Assembly: GCA_964020155.1 (NCBI GenBank)
Contig: OZ026554.1
Span: 842,001-906,000, forward strand
Source: Chondrilla cf. caribensis
Lineage: Eukaryota; Porifera; Demospongiae; Chondrillida; Chondrillidae
Direction: 5' to 3'
DNA: 64,000 bases
The stretch's first letter is position 1; each line of letters begins with the position of its first letter. The notes under the pieces are model-generated. The model was not told the DNA's origin and ran no database searches. It saw only the letters and a list, made by a program, of their open reading frames with translations. Both the position numbers and the translations under genes were made by a program. Shown here piece after piece: positions 36,061 through 48,454 of the stretch.

Positions 36061-37583
36061 GACTCATTTGCTTTATTGCTCACTGTTAACTGGCATTGTT
36101 GGTGACAGAAAATTGGTCTGATTAGTTAATGGAAAGGGTACTTTATATAGTTAATGACTTGATCACAAGTGTGTAGTACTTTATTGGTATTTGTGACTGG
36201 GCTGTAGAGGCTTCAGGAACCACTTCTCTCTATTCGTAAACCTACCTATTATGACACTAAATTGTGTATGTTGATATCATACCCCTATGTATATGGTGGG
36301 TGTGGTGAAACATACAAACTATGTTTGGTTGCATAGACTGTACCTACAGCATCACCTCATTGTGTGCATAAACTACATGCACAATAGACATGCATAATGC
36401 TTTATGTACCTGTACAGTACATGCATGCATACATGTTTGTGATATAGTCTTGCAATTTCATGTGGATATATACACGCCATATGTATTTATATATCATAAT
36501 ATATTTATGCTATAGCTACTGATTATAAATACTTGATCTTGGACATGTGCTTCAAGCATGTGTAGTCAGTGTATACTTGTGGACTACATGTGTCACTGAG
36601 TACACATTTGGAATATGCCATCATTGGGTTCTGTGTCAGATCTGGTATAATTGCTTTTAGTAATTGGACACACCAAGCATATCGAATTTTTCATTTGCTG
36701 GTGTCTTTGAAACTGTACAAATATTGTACCTACTCACCTTTCAGAAAATCCGATATATACATATACACCATTTCAGGAATATCAGATGTGTTGTTGGTTA
36801 CTTTGAAGCATCACTATCGGTGATCCTGTTTACCCTCACACAGTGTTATGCATGGGATGCATGTTTGTATGCTTCCTTATTTTAATGGTGTCCTTTATGT
36901 ACAGTTTCTTTTACTGTATGAAATGTAAGAAATGCATTGTACATGGCGTTATGCATGTGATCCATGTCTGTATGCATACAGTACACATGTGAGTGTTTCT
37001 GTAGGGTATTGTGGATGTGGATGATGTGATGTTGGGGAATTAGCAGTTAACATGTTTTCTTACAACTGTTTCAAATTACCAAAGTCATACATAATATAAT
37101 AATAATATAATTACTACCAATCTAACTTTTGAAGTTTTTGTAGAATCCTATGTATAACTACCAGCCATTTTACGGTTTTTATGGTATATATTCAGTATAT
37201 ATGAACACTGTATTCTACATGGCTGTTTATCACAATACAATGCTACAATATGAAGCTATATAATGGTAATAAAATGGCTGCAAGTATGTGGTAGTTTTAT
37301 AGAAATGTACATCCAAAATTGACAGTAGTGATTCAATGATGATAATTATAATAGTATAACAAATGTATGTACCAATTGAGACTGATGGTGTATTGCATGA
37401 CATGTGTAAACCTATGACAAGTAATAACTACAGCAGCAGCTAGCAATGCTAAGTATGCAATAGTTATATTAACTACTAACAGCTATAACCTCTAACAAAT
37501 AGCAGCAGTTTTAAAGTATTGTAACAGTGGTAGCCTCAGGTACTCTAGAATGTTGGTACATACGTACAGTTTGTTTAGGTGCT
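36061..37583. other. Intergenic, no gene seen
   Basis: AT-rich DNA downstream of copy E. It includes small open frames on the plus strand without splice context, and nothing is recognised. Confidence 0.5.
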
Positions 37584-39911
37584 TTATCCATGACAGTCCA
37601 GAGATTTGAGATGGCCAGCACATGTTCTTGGTTGACCATCGGGACCTGGTAGTTTGAGGAGTGTCTTTGTAATTTGCACAAGTTCCTGAAGCTCTTTGGT
37701 ATCGGCCACCCTAAAGATGTGTCCAGCATTTCCTTGTGTTAGTTTTACCACCGCTGCGATATCTGCTTTTCCAATCCCAATCCCGATTGTATTGATATTA
37801 GTCTTCTGGTGAAGGCATTGAAGTTCGGTATCTAACCTGGAACGACAGCGTCCATTGTGCATGCCATCAGTAAGAAGAATTACATCAATGTTGGGTGTGT
37901 TGATCCCTTGTGGCAGTCCACATTGACTGGTTAAGATCTCTTCACATGCGCACTTGATGGCATCAGTGGTGGCGGTTCCACCTCCTCTGTATCTGGCGCG
38001 TAGTATGGCCTCCTTTATAGCACTTCTGTCATTGTCATAGCAATTGAAGCAAAACTCCAGATTGATAGAGTGGTCGTAGGTTATCATTGCTACTTTTATG
38101 TATGCACAGAGCATATCTGCCATATCTGCTATTGCTTGCTTGGCCAATTCAAACCCATCGCATCTTATGCTACCCGAGGTGTCCATGATAAACAGTATAA
38201 AGCGTTTTTGGTCTGCACATGGTGAGGATCTTCTAGCTCGGTGTGTTTGGGCAATCTGAGCCAAGTACTCATCCAAATCAAACTGCTGAACTGGAATTGA
38301 GTCCCCCAATGGCTCTATTGCGGTGATCTTTGAGTCAATAGCTTCTTCTATATAGGATCGTTTCTCTATTAAAACGAGTAATGTACATACACATAATATA
38401 TATGTACTAGCATCTAAGATTCTTTTAATATATTTAACTGTAATATTAGACAGCCATTGATTTTCAGTTGCAATGAGTAAAGCTCGACATTATAATACTA
38501 CGTACAGAACTTAGTCATTGATATTGGCAAATTAATAATATTAGTCTAAAACCCACACCACTTGCATGATAAGAACTGTCTTGTAAGTTAGTTTGGCAAT
38601 GGTCAGTAAATACCTAAAATTAAAGGAAACACTGAATCGATTCTGTACATTTATTAGAGGTGCTTGCTATCAGTATTGGTTGACACAGCGTACATAATCT
38701 AAAGACTGAGTGAAGTATATATCTGTACTAAGTACCAAGTATGTACTACCCAGGCTCATTACCCACTATGTAGGCACTATTACTTACTTCTGCACACGTT
38801 TCGGCAGATTCTGTTGTCTTGCTGTCTCAACAGAGTGGTAGGGCAGTGATCTATGACATGACAAGAACAGTAATTTTTGAATTAGTACATGTACACCTGA
38901 ATTGTGTGTTATTATTCTACTGCATCACATTATTAATGAGGATATTGTACAAAACATGTGACAATTCTTCGGTATATTAGACACTTAAAATTGGTTCATC
39001 GTAATTTTGGAGGCAAAAGCAGTAAATATAAATAAAATTTCGATGCCATATATAGAGTTTCAACTCTGCCAGGTGGAGCCTATATAGTAGACGTAGAATA
39101 AGTGCAGACATCCCCAAGGTATTTACACCCTCAACTCAGGTTCTACAATCTTGGTATTTCCACTGGCGGTTCATCTTGGGACTTCCTCGACAAAGAAAAT
39201 TACTCTAACCCTGACAATTGAACCTTTTCTCACCAGGTGGTAAAGGGCCTGGTATCCTTGGTGGTCCTGCTGGTCCTGGTGGTCCTCGTGATCCTGGTAA
39301 TCCTGGTGGTCCAGGTATTCCTTGTGGACTTGAAGGACATGTTGTTCGTGGTCTGGGTCCTCCTGGTGGTCCTGGTGGTCCAGGTCTTCCTCGTGATCCT
39401 GGTGGTCCTGGTGGTCCAGGTCTTCCTCGTGGCCCTGGTGTTCCCTTTGCTCCTGGTGGTTCTGGTGTCCTGGATCCCGGTCTTCCCGACTGTCCTGTAC
39501 CAGGTCCAAGTTTCAAAACTGAAATAAGCAACTTTGCTTTCTCTTGTAAAGTAGGCTCACCTAAAATGTGTGAATACTGAGTAATACATTGTAGAATCAT
39601 GACTGAATGTACTTACATTCATAAGTGACGTTGAAAGTAACCGGACAGTTTGTTCCCCGGGCAGACCTGGTGCTATTGAACTGCCTACTCTTCCCGGACG
39701 GACAAGCTGCACTGGTATTTAGCACTCCAGTGTACCTTTTATTACTCCACTCCCCATAGACACAGGACTGGCAGTGTGTGAACAAATAAGGATAAAGCTG
39801 TTTCCAACGAGGGGACAAATTACAGGACAGAGCTGCATTGCTCTCTCCTGCGTAGAGGGTCACAAGGACACAGACCCAAAATACTGAAGTAAGAACTTTG
39901 AGCATGTTCAT
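37584..39911 (-). CDS. Secreted TSR-like/collagen/vWA protein, copy E (4 exons)
   Basis: Exons are 39911-39617, 39560-39234 (or to 39210), 38850-38788 and 38365-37584. They are in frame with phase-1 introns, giving about 488 residues. The signal peptide is [17 protein letters not shown]. The TSR-like domain has [14 protein letters not shown]. Exon 2 keeps [18 protein letters not shown] and then carries roughly 30 collagen Gly-X-Y triplets with one interruption containing a Cys. The 63-base exon 3 encodes [20 protein letters not shown], the family's Cys motif as a separate exon. The join A|AG gives RKKRS. RARR (about 271-274) precedes vWA with DTSGS (about 290), [10 protein letters not shown] and LTDGMHNG. 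The tail is [10 protein letters not shown]. Two donors are possible for exon 2: ctg|gtgaga is stronger, cagg|gttaga adds 8 residues. It resembles the collagen-plus-vWA logic of animal matrix proteins and probably trimerises. Confidence 0.8.
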
Positions 39912-39960
39912 TGTTGCTGTGCAACGTTTGAGACGAATGAATCCTGCAGGTGTGTGCTCC

Positions 39961-39968
39961 CTTATATA
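39961..39968 (-). promoter_or_regulatory. TATA box of copy E
   Basis: TATATAAG on the minus strand lies 50 bases before the ATG at 39911, the same spacing as in copies A-D. Confidence 0.65.
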
Positions 39969-39969
39969 A

Positions 39970-41259
39970 CAGACTTGAGCCTATGTGATTTAATTTCTGA
40001 TGTAATCTGAACTGATCAGATGTTGTGGATCCTAAAATAGTATGGGTTCTGAGTGACCTATAGACTATAGTATTGGTTAGGTACGTCCACTTGTACTTGT
40101 TGATTAAGACCATCTAGAGCACTTTGTATGATATGATTTTTTCTGAATTTAAGTATATACCCTGCAGTTATATTGTATATGAATTAAATCAATTTAGAAC
40201 CATTACTTACTATGTAATTGTGATTAATGTATATTAAATAAAGAATTAATGCTTTTCATCAAATTCAATTGAGAACTAAAATAGGCAGGCATTCTATGTA
40301 CGATATACCATGCATGTTTGTATCACTGTAGACTAGTACTATAGTGCAGTATTTCTCAATTGGTTTGATATTATTTTTCTTTGATTTGACAGACGTTTCA
40401 ATTGAATTGCCAGATTTTTCCTTGCAATTAACACTATTATCATTTCGATTGATGCTTACTTTGTATTCAAAAAATCATCTTACAATTACCTCTTCGAATT
40501 AGGAAATATACAATGATTACTACAGCAATATTACTAATTATCCGCCAAGTAGAATAAAACTGAAATTTGGCAAGTTTTACATTAGTTTTGGTTGGCCTTC
40601 CTTGATACCGAAGACAGACAAGATGCTCTAATCCCTGACATACTCTACTTGAAGCAACTTCAAGATCAAATGTGCACTGTTTATGAATCTGATATATTAT
40701 GTGGATCCTTGCAGTAGTAGTTATGAAAACTCTGTCAATTGTTATGATAACTCTATTATTTGCAACCATCCGATTTAACATAAAAATTAATAATGTAAAA
40801 GCCAATCTAAAAGACTGTGGTACTATAATAATATGTATTCACACAATTATAATACAAATGTATATACAACTACTATAATATGTGTGGCTCGTAAGTCTTG
40901 AAATATTGTATTAGAATTGACTAATGCGATGATCGAAGAGTCATGGGTTGAAGGTATCCATTCTTACAATAAAGCCATTCAATATCACTTTGTTTCTAAA
41001 CTTCCTAGTTCCATGTTGCTGCCATTAAAGGCTTTGTTCTTTGTCAGCAAATGATAAAGCTCTGAGTTCTTAGATCTCCAGGTTTCCTATTACAAGTTCT
41101 AGACTATTTGACACAGCCGGTGTTCCCACAAAGACAATTGAATACTGTTCACTAGATAACTAACTCTTACCTACTGAGCACGCAAGACTGATAGCCACAA
41201 TGTCTACATTCAATTTTGATGAATGAGAAAGTCAATTGAGTATGGAATACAATTACTAC
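39970..41259. other. Intergenic with one candidate membrane exon
   Basis: AT-rich sequence upstream of copy E. Apart from the frame at 40490-40690, nothing is recognised. Confidence 0.45.
40490..40690 (-). CDS. Candidate exon with a membrane-spanning segment
   Basis: A minus-strand frame encodes CTFDLEVASSRVCQGLEHLV followed by a basic stretch and a hydrophobic segment (IISNIAVVIIVYFLI) with RR after it. It ends at a possible phase-1 donor (cgaagag|gtaatt). It reads like a type I membrane protein's last extracellular and transmembrane exon. No acceptor of matching phase and no partner exons were found, so it may be chance. Confidence 0.2.
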
Positions 41260-42800
41260 ATTCATCATTATAGTTAACACCAACTGCTCTGTAGACTACC
41301 CTTGATTGCATAATCACATGTTCTGAGCTTCTCTTGCATTTGTTGAACGCTTGTTGGATTCATAAGTTAGACCTTAGTGGCTAGCTTGCAGTTGACACCA
41401 CTATACAGTACATAAGCCTACCTACAAGCACACTCAAGCTCACACTAATTCTATGTTCTATATTCTAAACTGAGTATCCATCTTGACTACCAAATATGGT
41501 AGTTGTTATGTTTTTGGTACTCTGTAGTAACATAGCACCCATACAAGTACACATAAGTGATCTAGTTCCTGAGCCATTATATATATATATATATAATATG
41601 CATCCGTCCCAATCAATTATTGACGCCTCAATCGATTGCACAATAGGTAAGATGGTACAGCTGATTAGTCAAAGCTTTCTTTGGGCAGCGACAACAGGGG
41701 CTGATTGCAAGTTTGCCCACTAACTATGACAAAGCCTAGGCGACGGAGAGAGCTGTTGAGTGCCAGCAGCACAAAGAAAGTGGGACAATGCTCCGCAATG
41801 ATTCGTAGCAGTGGACTGAACAGAAACTATTAACCTCGCTATACCGCTCGGTAAAAACACGGTGTAAGCGAGGTGAATTGCATTTCAATGTATGTCCTAG
41901 TAGTAGTTACTTCCTCCCAGCCAGGATATGCATCTCAAACTATTAGTAAACACCAGTGTCTAACAATACAGATAAGTGATTGAATGTGCTAGTGTAGAGC
42001 TGCACATCCAGCTGGTCTGTGATGTGGATTGATCACTGATAGAATTGTCATCAAAATGTACTTGCCATGACACAACTGTTTGATGTTCTGAGTGTAGTAG
42101 AATTGATTAATTTGTGTGAGGATGTACATATACATCATACTTATGGATTTAGTGAATGCCAGAGTTGCATAAATGACATCTGTCTTTGAACATCTCTCAT
42201 TTCATCACAATTTACTTCAAGTGTGAAGCATTGTCCTTACTTATGAGATATTCATGCATTTTCAAAAGGATACGTAATAAGTTATAAACCGTACGTGTGT
42301 AGACTTAATTCCACTTCCCAATTTCTAAAGATTCATCATAACAGCAAATGTACTTTTAGTCTAAAGTTTGGGACGTCACCATAAAGGTAGCATAGCAACT
42401 GGGTATGATATGATGAAGTGGTTGGACGAGGAAGGGCCAGGAAGTCTAACAGTAGATGAAATCACGATCCACAACAGAGAACATATTATTGCTTGTGGGA
42501 TAAACCAAAGAATCCCCAAAACTATGACACCATATGTATCCTGAGGGATCAACCCTCAACTTCTGAACTCAATCTTCAATTGAAATCCTGCAGATTGGTA
42601 AACCAACCACTAGACTGTGTGACATGGCACATAGCTTACTAAGCCAACTGCATGTGTGACATGAGCAACACTTTTCCTTTGTTGCTCTGCATGCCATGAG
42701 AATTTTGAAGGAATATTTAATTGGCACTTTAAACTATGTGGTAAAATTTTCATATGCATGCATACATGCAAATGTACACACATATGCACATGCACAAGTA
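41260..42800. repeat. Duplicated non-coding block, copy 2 (matches 44085-45390)
   Basis: The order of strings is the same in both: catcattatagttaacacca, gttgacaccactatacagta, the 35515-type block, then gaagtggttgga...gaagggccaggaagtctaac. It is collinear except for the insertion at 41567-41896. At 42405-42540 a short plus-strand frame (MKWLDEEGPGSLTVDEI) is conserved in the other copy. Confidence 0.8.
41567..41896. mobile_element. Insertion of about 330 bp flanked by CTAGT
   Basis: Relative to 35575 and 44375, the interval between CTAGT (41562-41566) and CTAGT (41897-41901) is extra, so it is an insertion with a 5-bp target duplication. It holds a (TA)n run and GC-richer sequence. It ends near a 40-base imperfect palindrome (cctcgctataccgc...gtgtaagcgagg), which includes aacacggtgtaag, also found at about 587-599. 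No clear terminal repeats or coding sequence are present. Confidence 0.7.
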
Positions 42801-44084
42801 GGCACTAACACATATATACCTGGTGCTTAATTCCATATGGTAAATGTCATGCACAGGGTATGCTGTACTGAGTATATTTCAAGTCTCACTTGATACACTT
42901 AATGATATTGCTTTACATTCCAGCTATCAGGTCCAAAGATATGTGTTGTTCACAGAGGTATCTAACGTTGCAAAATATACCACTCAGGTGCTCAATTCCA
43001 CAAGGTACATGTCACACTGTATATATATACGATATACAATACATATGTAAAGATTAAGTGTATGTTGCTGTATTAGATCTATAGAGTAGGTAGCATTCAA
43101 GCATCACTGTCACTCACATTATGGTGAAGTATTGTAGTAGGAGCACATGTTGCAATGCATGTTGTGTGCACAAGAGATGTGCAAGTCACTTTCCCGGGCC
43201 ATCAAACATCCACAACACCATGGATGAAGGTGGACCTGGATGCAGTGTTTCTGGTCCAGTCCCAAACAAGTGTCATGATGAAACAATATCCTATACTCTT
43301 ATGCTGAAGCCACACAAACTACAATGGAAGCTGTTTATGTGTACATCTGTCAAAGGAGCTGTACTTGTGTACTGCAATAGATTCCATACAAATATTCTCG
43401 TGACATAAATTTTCAGAATCACCTGCTGAATTTGAAACTTTGACCTACCAATGACTGTTTGATATCAGCTTAAATTGTTGGGACACGTGTAATAGTCTAG
43501 GCCTGGCTAGGGGCTAATTTTGGTCACATGGGAATCACCATGGCGACCAACCACGTGCATGCATAAGGCTTTTGAAGTGAGCGGAACTCAAGTCCTCCTG
43601 TGTTGCCATGGTGAACAATCTCTGTCAACATCAGCACTAGCTATAAGCAGCACACAGGAACCATATACAGGTGCTATGTCCTTATTAAGACTCATCAGTA
43701 TTGCATGCCCAGTTACTGCTTGGACTACACTTCTTTCTTACTTTCCAATGATTCTAATGTAACCCATTAGACAGGCTGTGGCTGAATAACACCTACCCCA
43801 CCATTATAAGCTCCCCTCGGCCATTAAGAAGGTTACAGTCTCTATCGGTGGTTGATGCCTTCCAGAAACCATGAGTGTTATCTTGTGGTGAACGGAATGC
43901 ATAATGAGTCCCAACAAGGATACTCTTACAGCTTTATTATGGTTCAACTGATTGGGTTGCTGAGGTGGTGAGTTTGGTCACTATGGCAGCATAGGAGGAT
44001 GCAAGTCCTGTTAATAACACAAAACTGTGTGGCTTGTGACTAGTTGCCACAGTGATTCCACTCGATCAATACAATGTATATTCA
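42801..44084. other. Intergenic, unrecognised moderately GC-rich stretch
   Basis: Between two copies of the duplicated block. A plus-strand frame at 43121-43408 is Cys-rich at its start but has no splice context or known domain. 43500-44060 is less AT-rich than its surroundings and may be old mobile-element sequence. No firm feature. Confidence 0.4.
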
Positions 44085-45430
44085 TCATTATAGTTAACAC
44101 CAACTGCTCTGTAGACTACCCTTGATTGCATAATCACATGTATTGAGCTTCTCTTGCATTTGTTGAACACTATAGCTTGTTGGATTTGTAAGTTAGACCT
44201 TAGTGGCTAGCTTGCAGTTGACACCACTATACAGTACATAAGCCTACCTACAAGCACACTCAAGCTCACACTAATGCCATATTCTATAATCTAAACATCC
44301 CTCTTGACTACCAAATAATATGGTAGTTGTTATGTCTTTTGTACTCTGTAGTAACATAGCACCCATACAAGTACACATAAGTGATCCAGTAGTAGTCACT
44401 TCCTACCAGCCAGCCAGGATATGCATCTCAAACTATTAGTAAACACCAGTGTCTAACAATACAGATAAGTGATTGAATGTGCGAGTGTAGAGCTGTACAT
44501 CCTGCTGGGGAAGGATGCAGCTGGTCTGTGTTGTGGCTTGATCACTGATAGAATTGTCATCAAAATGTCCTTGCCATGACACAACTGTTTGATGTTCTGT
44601 GTGTAGTAGAATTGATTAATTTGTGTGAGGATGTACGTATACATGATACTTATGGATTTAGTGAATGCCAGAGTTGCATAAATGACATCTGCCTTTGAAC
44701 CTCTTTCGTTTTATTACAATTTACTTCAAGTGTGAAGCATTTTCCTTACTTACAAGATATTCATGCATTTTCAAAAGGATCCGTAATGAGTTTTTAATCG
44801 TACGTAGGTAGACTTAATTCCATTTGCCAATTTCTAAAGATTCCTTATAATAGCAAATGTACTTTGATTCTAAAGCTTGGAATGTCACCATAAAGGTAGC
44901 ATAGCAACTGGATTTGATACAATGAAGTGGTTGGATGAGGAAGGGCCAGGAAGTCTAACAGTAGATGAAATCACGATCCACAACAGAGAACATCTTATTG
45001 ATTTTGGGGGAAAATCAGGAAGAATACATAAAGCTACAAACCATATGTATCCTGAGGGATCAACCCTCAACTTCTAAACTCAATTTTCAATTGAAATCCT
45101 GCAGATTGGTGAACCAACCACTAGACTGTGTGACATGGCACATAGCTTACTAAGCCAACTGCATGTGTGACATGAGCAACGCTTTTCCTTTGTTGCTCTA
45201 GCTGCATGCCATGAGAATATTGAAGGAATATTTAATTGGCACTTTATGTGGTAAACTTTTCATATGCATGCATGTATACAAATTTCCACACATATGCACA
45301 TGTGTGCACATGCACATGTGTACACATGCACACGTAGGTACGCGTTCATGCACATGTAGGTACTCACACATACATGCCTGGTGCATTATTGAGTATGTGG
45401 TGTTGTGTAGTTCTGTTCTGTATTTACTAC
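44085..45430. repeat. Duplicated non-coding block, copy 3 (matches 41260-42800)
   Basis: Lacks the 330-bp insertion of copy 2. It contains the small plus-strand frame 44877-45077 (66 residues, TMKWLDEEGPGSLTVDEI). The corresponding frame in copy 2 diverges after TIHNRE and ends in a different frame, which argues against a conserved protein. Near 45290-45360 is a run of alternating CATGTGCACATG-type palindromic steps. Confidence 0.75.
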
Positions 45431-45434
45431 TCAC

Positions 45435-45523
45435 TTGAACACGTACAAGCTGTCAACTTCGTCCATAATAGCAAAAGCTATCAATGCTACAGCAAATATG
45501 GCCTTGACGATATTCATTTTCAT
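45435..45523 (-). pseudogene. Duplicate of the EGF1 signal-peptide exon, frame-broken
   Basis: It encodes MKMNIVKAIFAVALIAFAIM, nearly the same as EGF1 exon 1, with the same upstream acceptor and the same caa|gtgagt donor. A 4-base gain before the donor makes it 89 rather than 85 bases, changing the phase from 1 to 2. No EGF exon is found downstream before 41 kb. The flanking DNA to about 46450 also matches the EGF1 upstream region. Confidence 0.7.
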
Positions 45524-46450
45524 TTTCCGTGTGAAGAATGAACCTAAAATTCTCATCATGTTTTAGTTCAAGTACAGAACATTTGAATTATATAAGATTA
45601 TAGTAATAATGACACAGATATATAAACCAACCATATGGCTAGGTAACTTCTACCTGGCATAGACTATTCAAATAATACAATTATATGCATGTACGTAAAT
45701 CCATGCAGCACCCTGTATGCTGTGTGCTTTCTAGATATTTGATAGCAATTTTTTCAGGATGAGCTGCAAATATCCATATTTATGTCCCTAGTACGTATTT
45801 GTACAGCAAATCAGTCACGTTACCTCGGCATCAATGTAGAGTCTCCATATTAGGCACACATAATATCTGGTTGTCACTCACTTTTGTCTTGAGAATGCCT
45901 TTAGTTAATGATGCTAATACCGTTGTGCAGTGAACTGATCAGTTTATATAATTTCTCATGGACTACAGTAGAATACATACAACTCCATCCAGTTTGAATA
46001 GCACATGAATACATTCAATTCACACTGGCTTCATGGGTCATGCCATGACATGCAGTTAGTTTTTGTGTTTTCTGAGCTGTCTGTAGCTTCCAATATCAAA
46101 CGTGTCAAAAAAGAATTGTTTACATTGATTGTGAAGTGAAGCAGCACAGTTGTGTGGTGAACTTTTTCTTTGATGTTTTCACAGATAACCCAAATCAGAG
46201 CACACTTAAAGAACCTCCTATTCAATGAATTCTTTGATGCATTCTTCGAATGTGAACTTGGAGCTAATGTAATATAATATAATATTATTATGGACCACTC
46301 ATACAAATGAAGCTTTATAGTAGTCATATGCATGTTTGACACATCAAATGTTAGTCAGTCACATTGAAGCAGCACATTATTAATTCCACTGTGAGTTAAC
46401 CTGTGTGCCTGATGAATCCATATGTTACAAATGCATATTGAGTACTGTTC
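45524..46450. repeat. Duplicate of the EGF1 promoter region
   Basis: Parallels 33690-34760: the untranslated-exon donor cttttgtcttgagaatgcct, a TATA-type box and the cacatgaatacattcaattc string are all kept. Confidence 0.75.
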
Positions 46451-47180
46451 CAGGGGTTGAAATCAATACAAGCGACCTCCAGATGGTGCCGTAGAGTGGT
46501 CAGTGAATGACAATTTGATTGATTTTGATTGTGTAAGTGTGCACTGTAATCATCACAATTATAGTATTCAACCTCCATATGTGTACTAATGTCACTGAGA
46601 TGTCTAACATCCCAAATTATACCATTTGATGTCGCTTGCTCGTTTTTACATAACATGTTTATGAACCCTCAATATTGTTGGTCTCATATACGTATATTCA
46701 GTATGTTGTGGGATTTACACATAACCTATGTGACAGCATGTTTTCTAAACTGACATACAAAATGGTTACCTTTAATCACCTTGAGAAGTCAATGAACATT
46801 AAAGATAAGCCATTTTTAATAGGAATAGAATGGGTACCTTATTACTCACAGCCAAGTTGTGTTTTATCAACATATATAAATTCTTATGCCTCTTCATATT
46901 CATTAGATCTTGCTGTAGTTGTGTTTATGATATTTATACTAGTCTTATGTTATGCATTATGATGACTGTTCGTTTTGATCCAGGACAAAAATACTTGCTG
47001 ATCATGAATTATATAGAATGTATATCACACATGCACACCATAGGTTCAGAATGATGGTGTTATAGATAGTCAAGCACAAGCTTGCTGAATAAGTGTAATT
47101 CTAAACCTACACGCTGATGGTGTATAGAGCACTCATGCGAGAACTGGCACAATTATTTTACTGGCGCAGCATATTCTGTA
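46451..47180. other. Intergenic, no gene seen
   Basis: AT-rich, with open frames lacking exon signals. 47060-47150 resembles about 58185-58260, an older relationship between these two regions. Confidence 0.4.
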
Positions 47181-47189
47181 TGTAACTGC

Positions 47190-47400
47190 ATGTGCAGTAC
47201 TTCCTTTAACAATCAGACTGAGTGCTTCCTGTATATACTCATACTTCCTGCATGCATTAGTATTTTTTGCAAACATTAGTCCTTCCAGCATACACCATCC
47301 CTTCCTATACACACATACTTCCTGCATATAAGTTCCTGCATCCACCTGTATTTCCTGCATACATCAGTAATTCCTGCATACTGAATAATTGGTATTTTCT
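47190..47400. repeat. Degenerate minisatellite, acttcctgcatacatcagt unit
   Basis: About ten irregular units of 18-24 bases centred on 'cttcctgcatac'. The same family recurs at about 58310-58575. Confidence 0.7.
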
Positions 47401-47484
47401 GTATAAAACTCACTTCCTGTTCATATTATGAAAGACAAATTGGGAAGCTTACTGGCAGACATATTCTGTTTTTGTGCAGCACAC

Positions 47485-48451
47485 TCATTTTGGTCTCAAA
47501 CATTTTTGTCCACTTGGACAAGGCGGATCGCAGATAGCTGGAGGAAGAACACATTCAGTATCTAAATAGCAAACATATGAATTTCTTTGTTGTAGTGAAC
47601 TCTTGACAATCAATTGTAATGCTATGTAATACTGTTGCATTAAAGTAGTAAATTGTAAATTAAGGTATAATATTACATATAATAGTATGTACACATAATA
47701 TGCGATGATGATATGGACTATATTATATATACATGTAGTGTATTACTGTAATACTATATTATATGCTAAACTCATCCTCATAAGGTGAATGTATGTGTGG
47801 ATATATCCTACATGACAACTTATAATTATTTAGTGCAGTTTGAGTTGAACTAGCAGTTAACACATGGTGAGTGATGTGCAGTACAGTACTTCAGATAAGA
47901 TTTCCAGTAAAAGAGCAAAACTGGTTTTCAGTGGTCGTTACCATGTATGTAATTGTAACCATTAGCCTTGTCAGGATATGGTCTTTCTTGGAATGGACAG
48001 CTAATCCTAGCTGCACCTTATGCCATTCATTGTACGTATGTTAGAAGATACCTTGTGTACACGTTGATCCAGTCCAACCTGTTGCACAAGCACATACATC
48101 TGGTCTAGCACAGGTTCCACCATTTGGACAAGATGTAAAGAAACCACACCGAGCTGCAATACAGATAACAATGTCACCAATTGCAAACAGTTTTACAGAC
48201 CCCTTAATGGTAGTTGTTTCTCCAGGGTGTTGGAGATTGTTGAGTTTCTGACAGATCATGCTGTTTTCTTATAGATATCAATGTTTGTCAGTTTCAAAGT
48301 ACTGTAATGCTTTCAAGTTATAACTGTTACCTTCAAGGTATGCTCTGGCCCACATAGTGCTATTAGCAGAGCATGTAAATTCTAAAGAGTTACATATTAT
48401 ACGATATTGATATGTCTCAACTGGAGTGTACTTGCCCCTTAGTAATCGAGG
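47485..48451 (-). CDS. EGF-type gene, EGF2 (partial model, 3 exons)
   Basis: Supported exons are 48451-48331, 48153-48052 and 47561-47485 (stop TGA). The last two joins are phase 1. The middle exon is a full EGF unit (CPNGGTCARPDVCACATGW, six Cys). The last has a half EGF unit (AICDPPCPSGQKCLRPK) and stops. The first, entered at phase 0, encodes a 40-residue piece with CNSLEFTCSANSTMWARAYL and resembles the fragment at 59442-59270. A signal-peptide exon upstream was not found, so the gene is incomplete here or the first exon belongs to another model. Probably secreted or extracellular. Confidence 0.5.
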
Positions 48452-48454
48452 CTG

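Noticed and set aside
39218..39580. Plus-strand Gly/Pro-rich frame that also looks collagen-like
   Set aside because: Antisense of Gly-X-Y codons also reads as Gly/Pro-rich. The minus strand joins in frame to flanking conserved exons.
43121..43408. Plus-strand frame of 95 codons, Cys-rich at its start
   Set aside because: No signal peptide, splice context, domain or duplicate with conserved frame.
44877..45077. Plus-strand 66-codon frame repeated at 42405-42540
   Set aside because: The two copies agree as DNA but the frame is not kept to the end, so a conserved protein is not supported.
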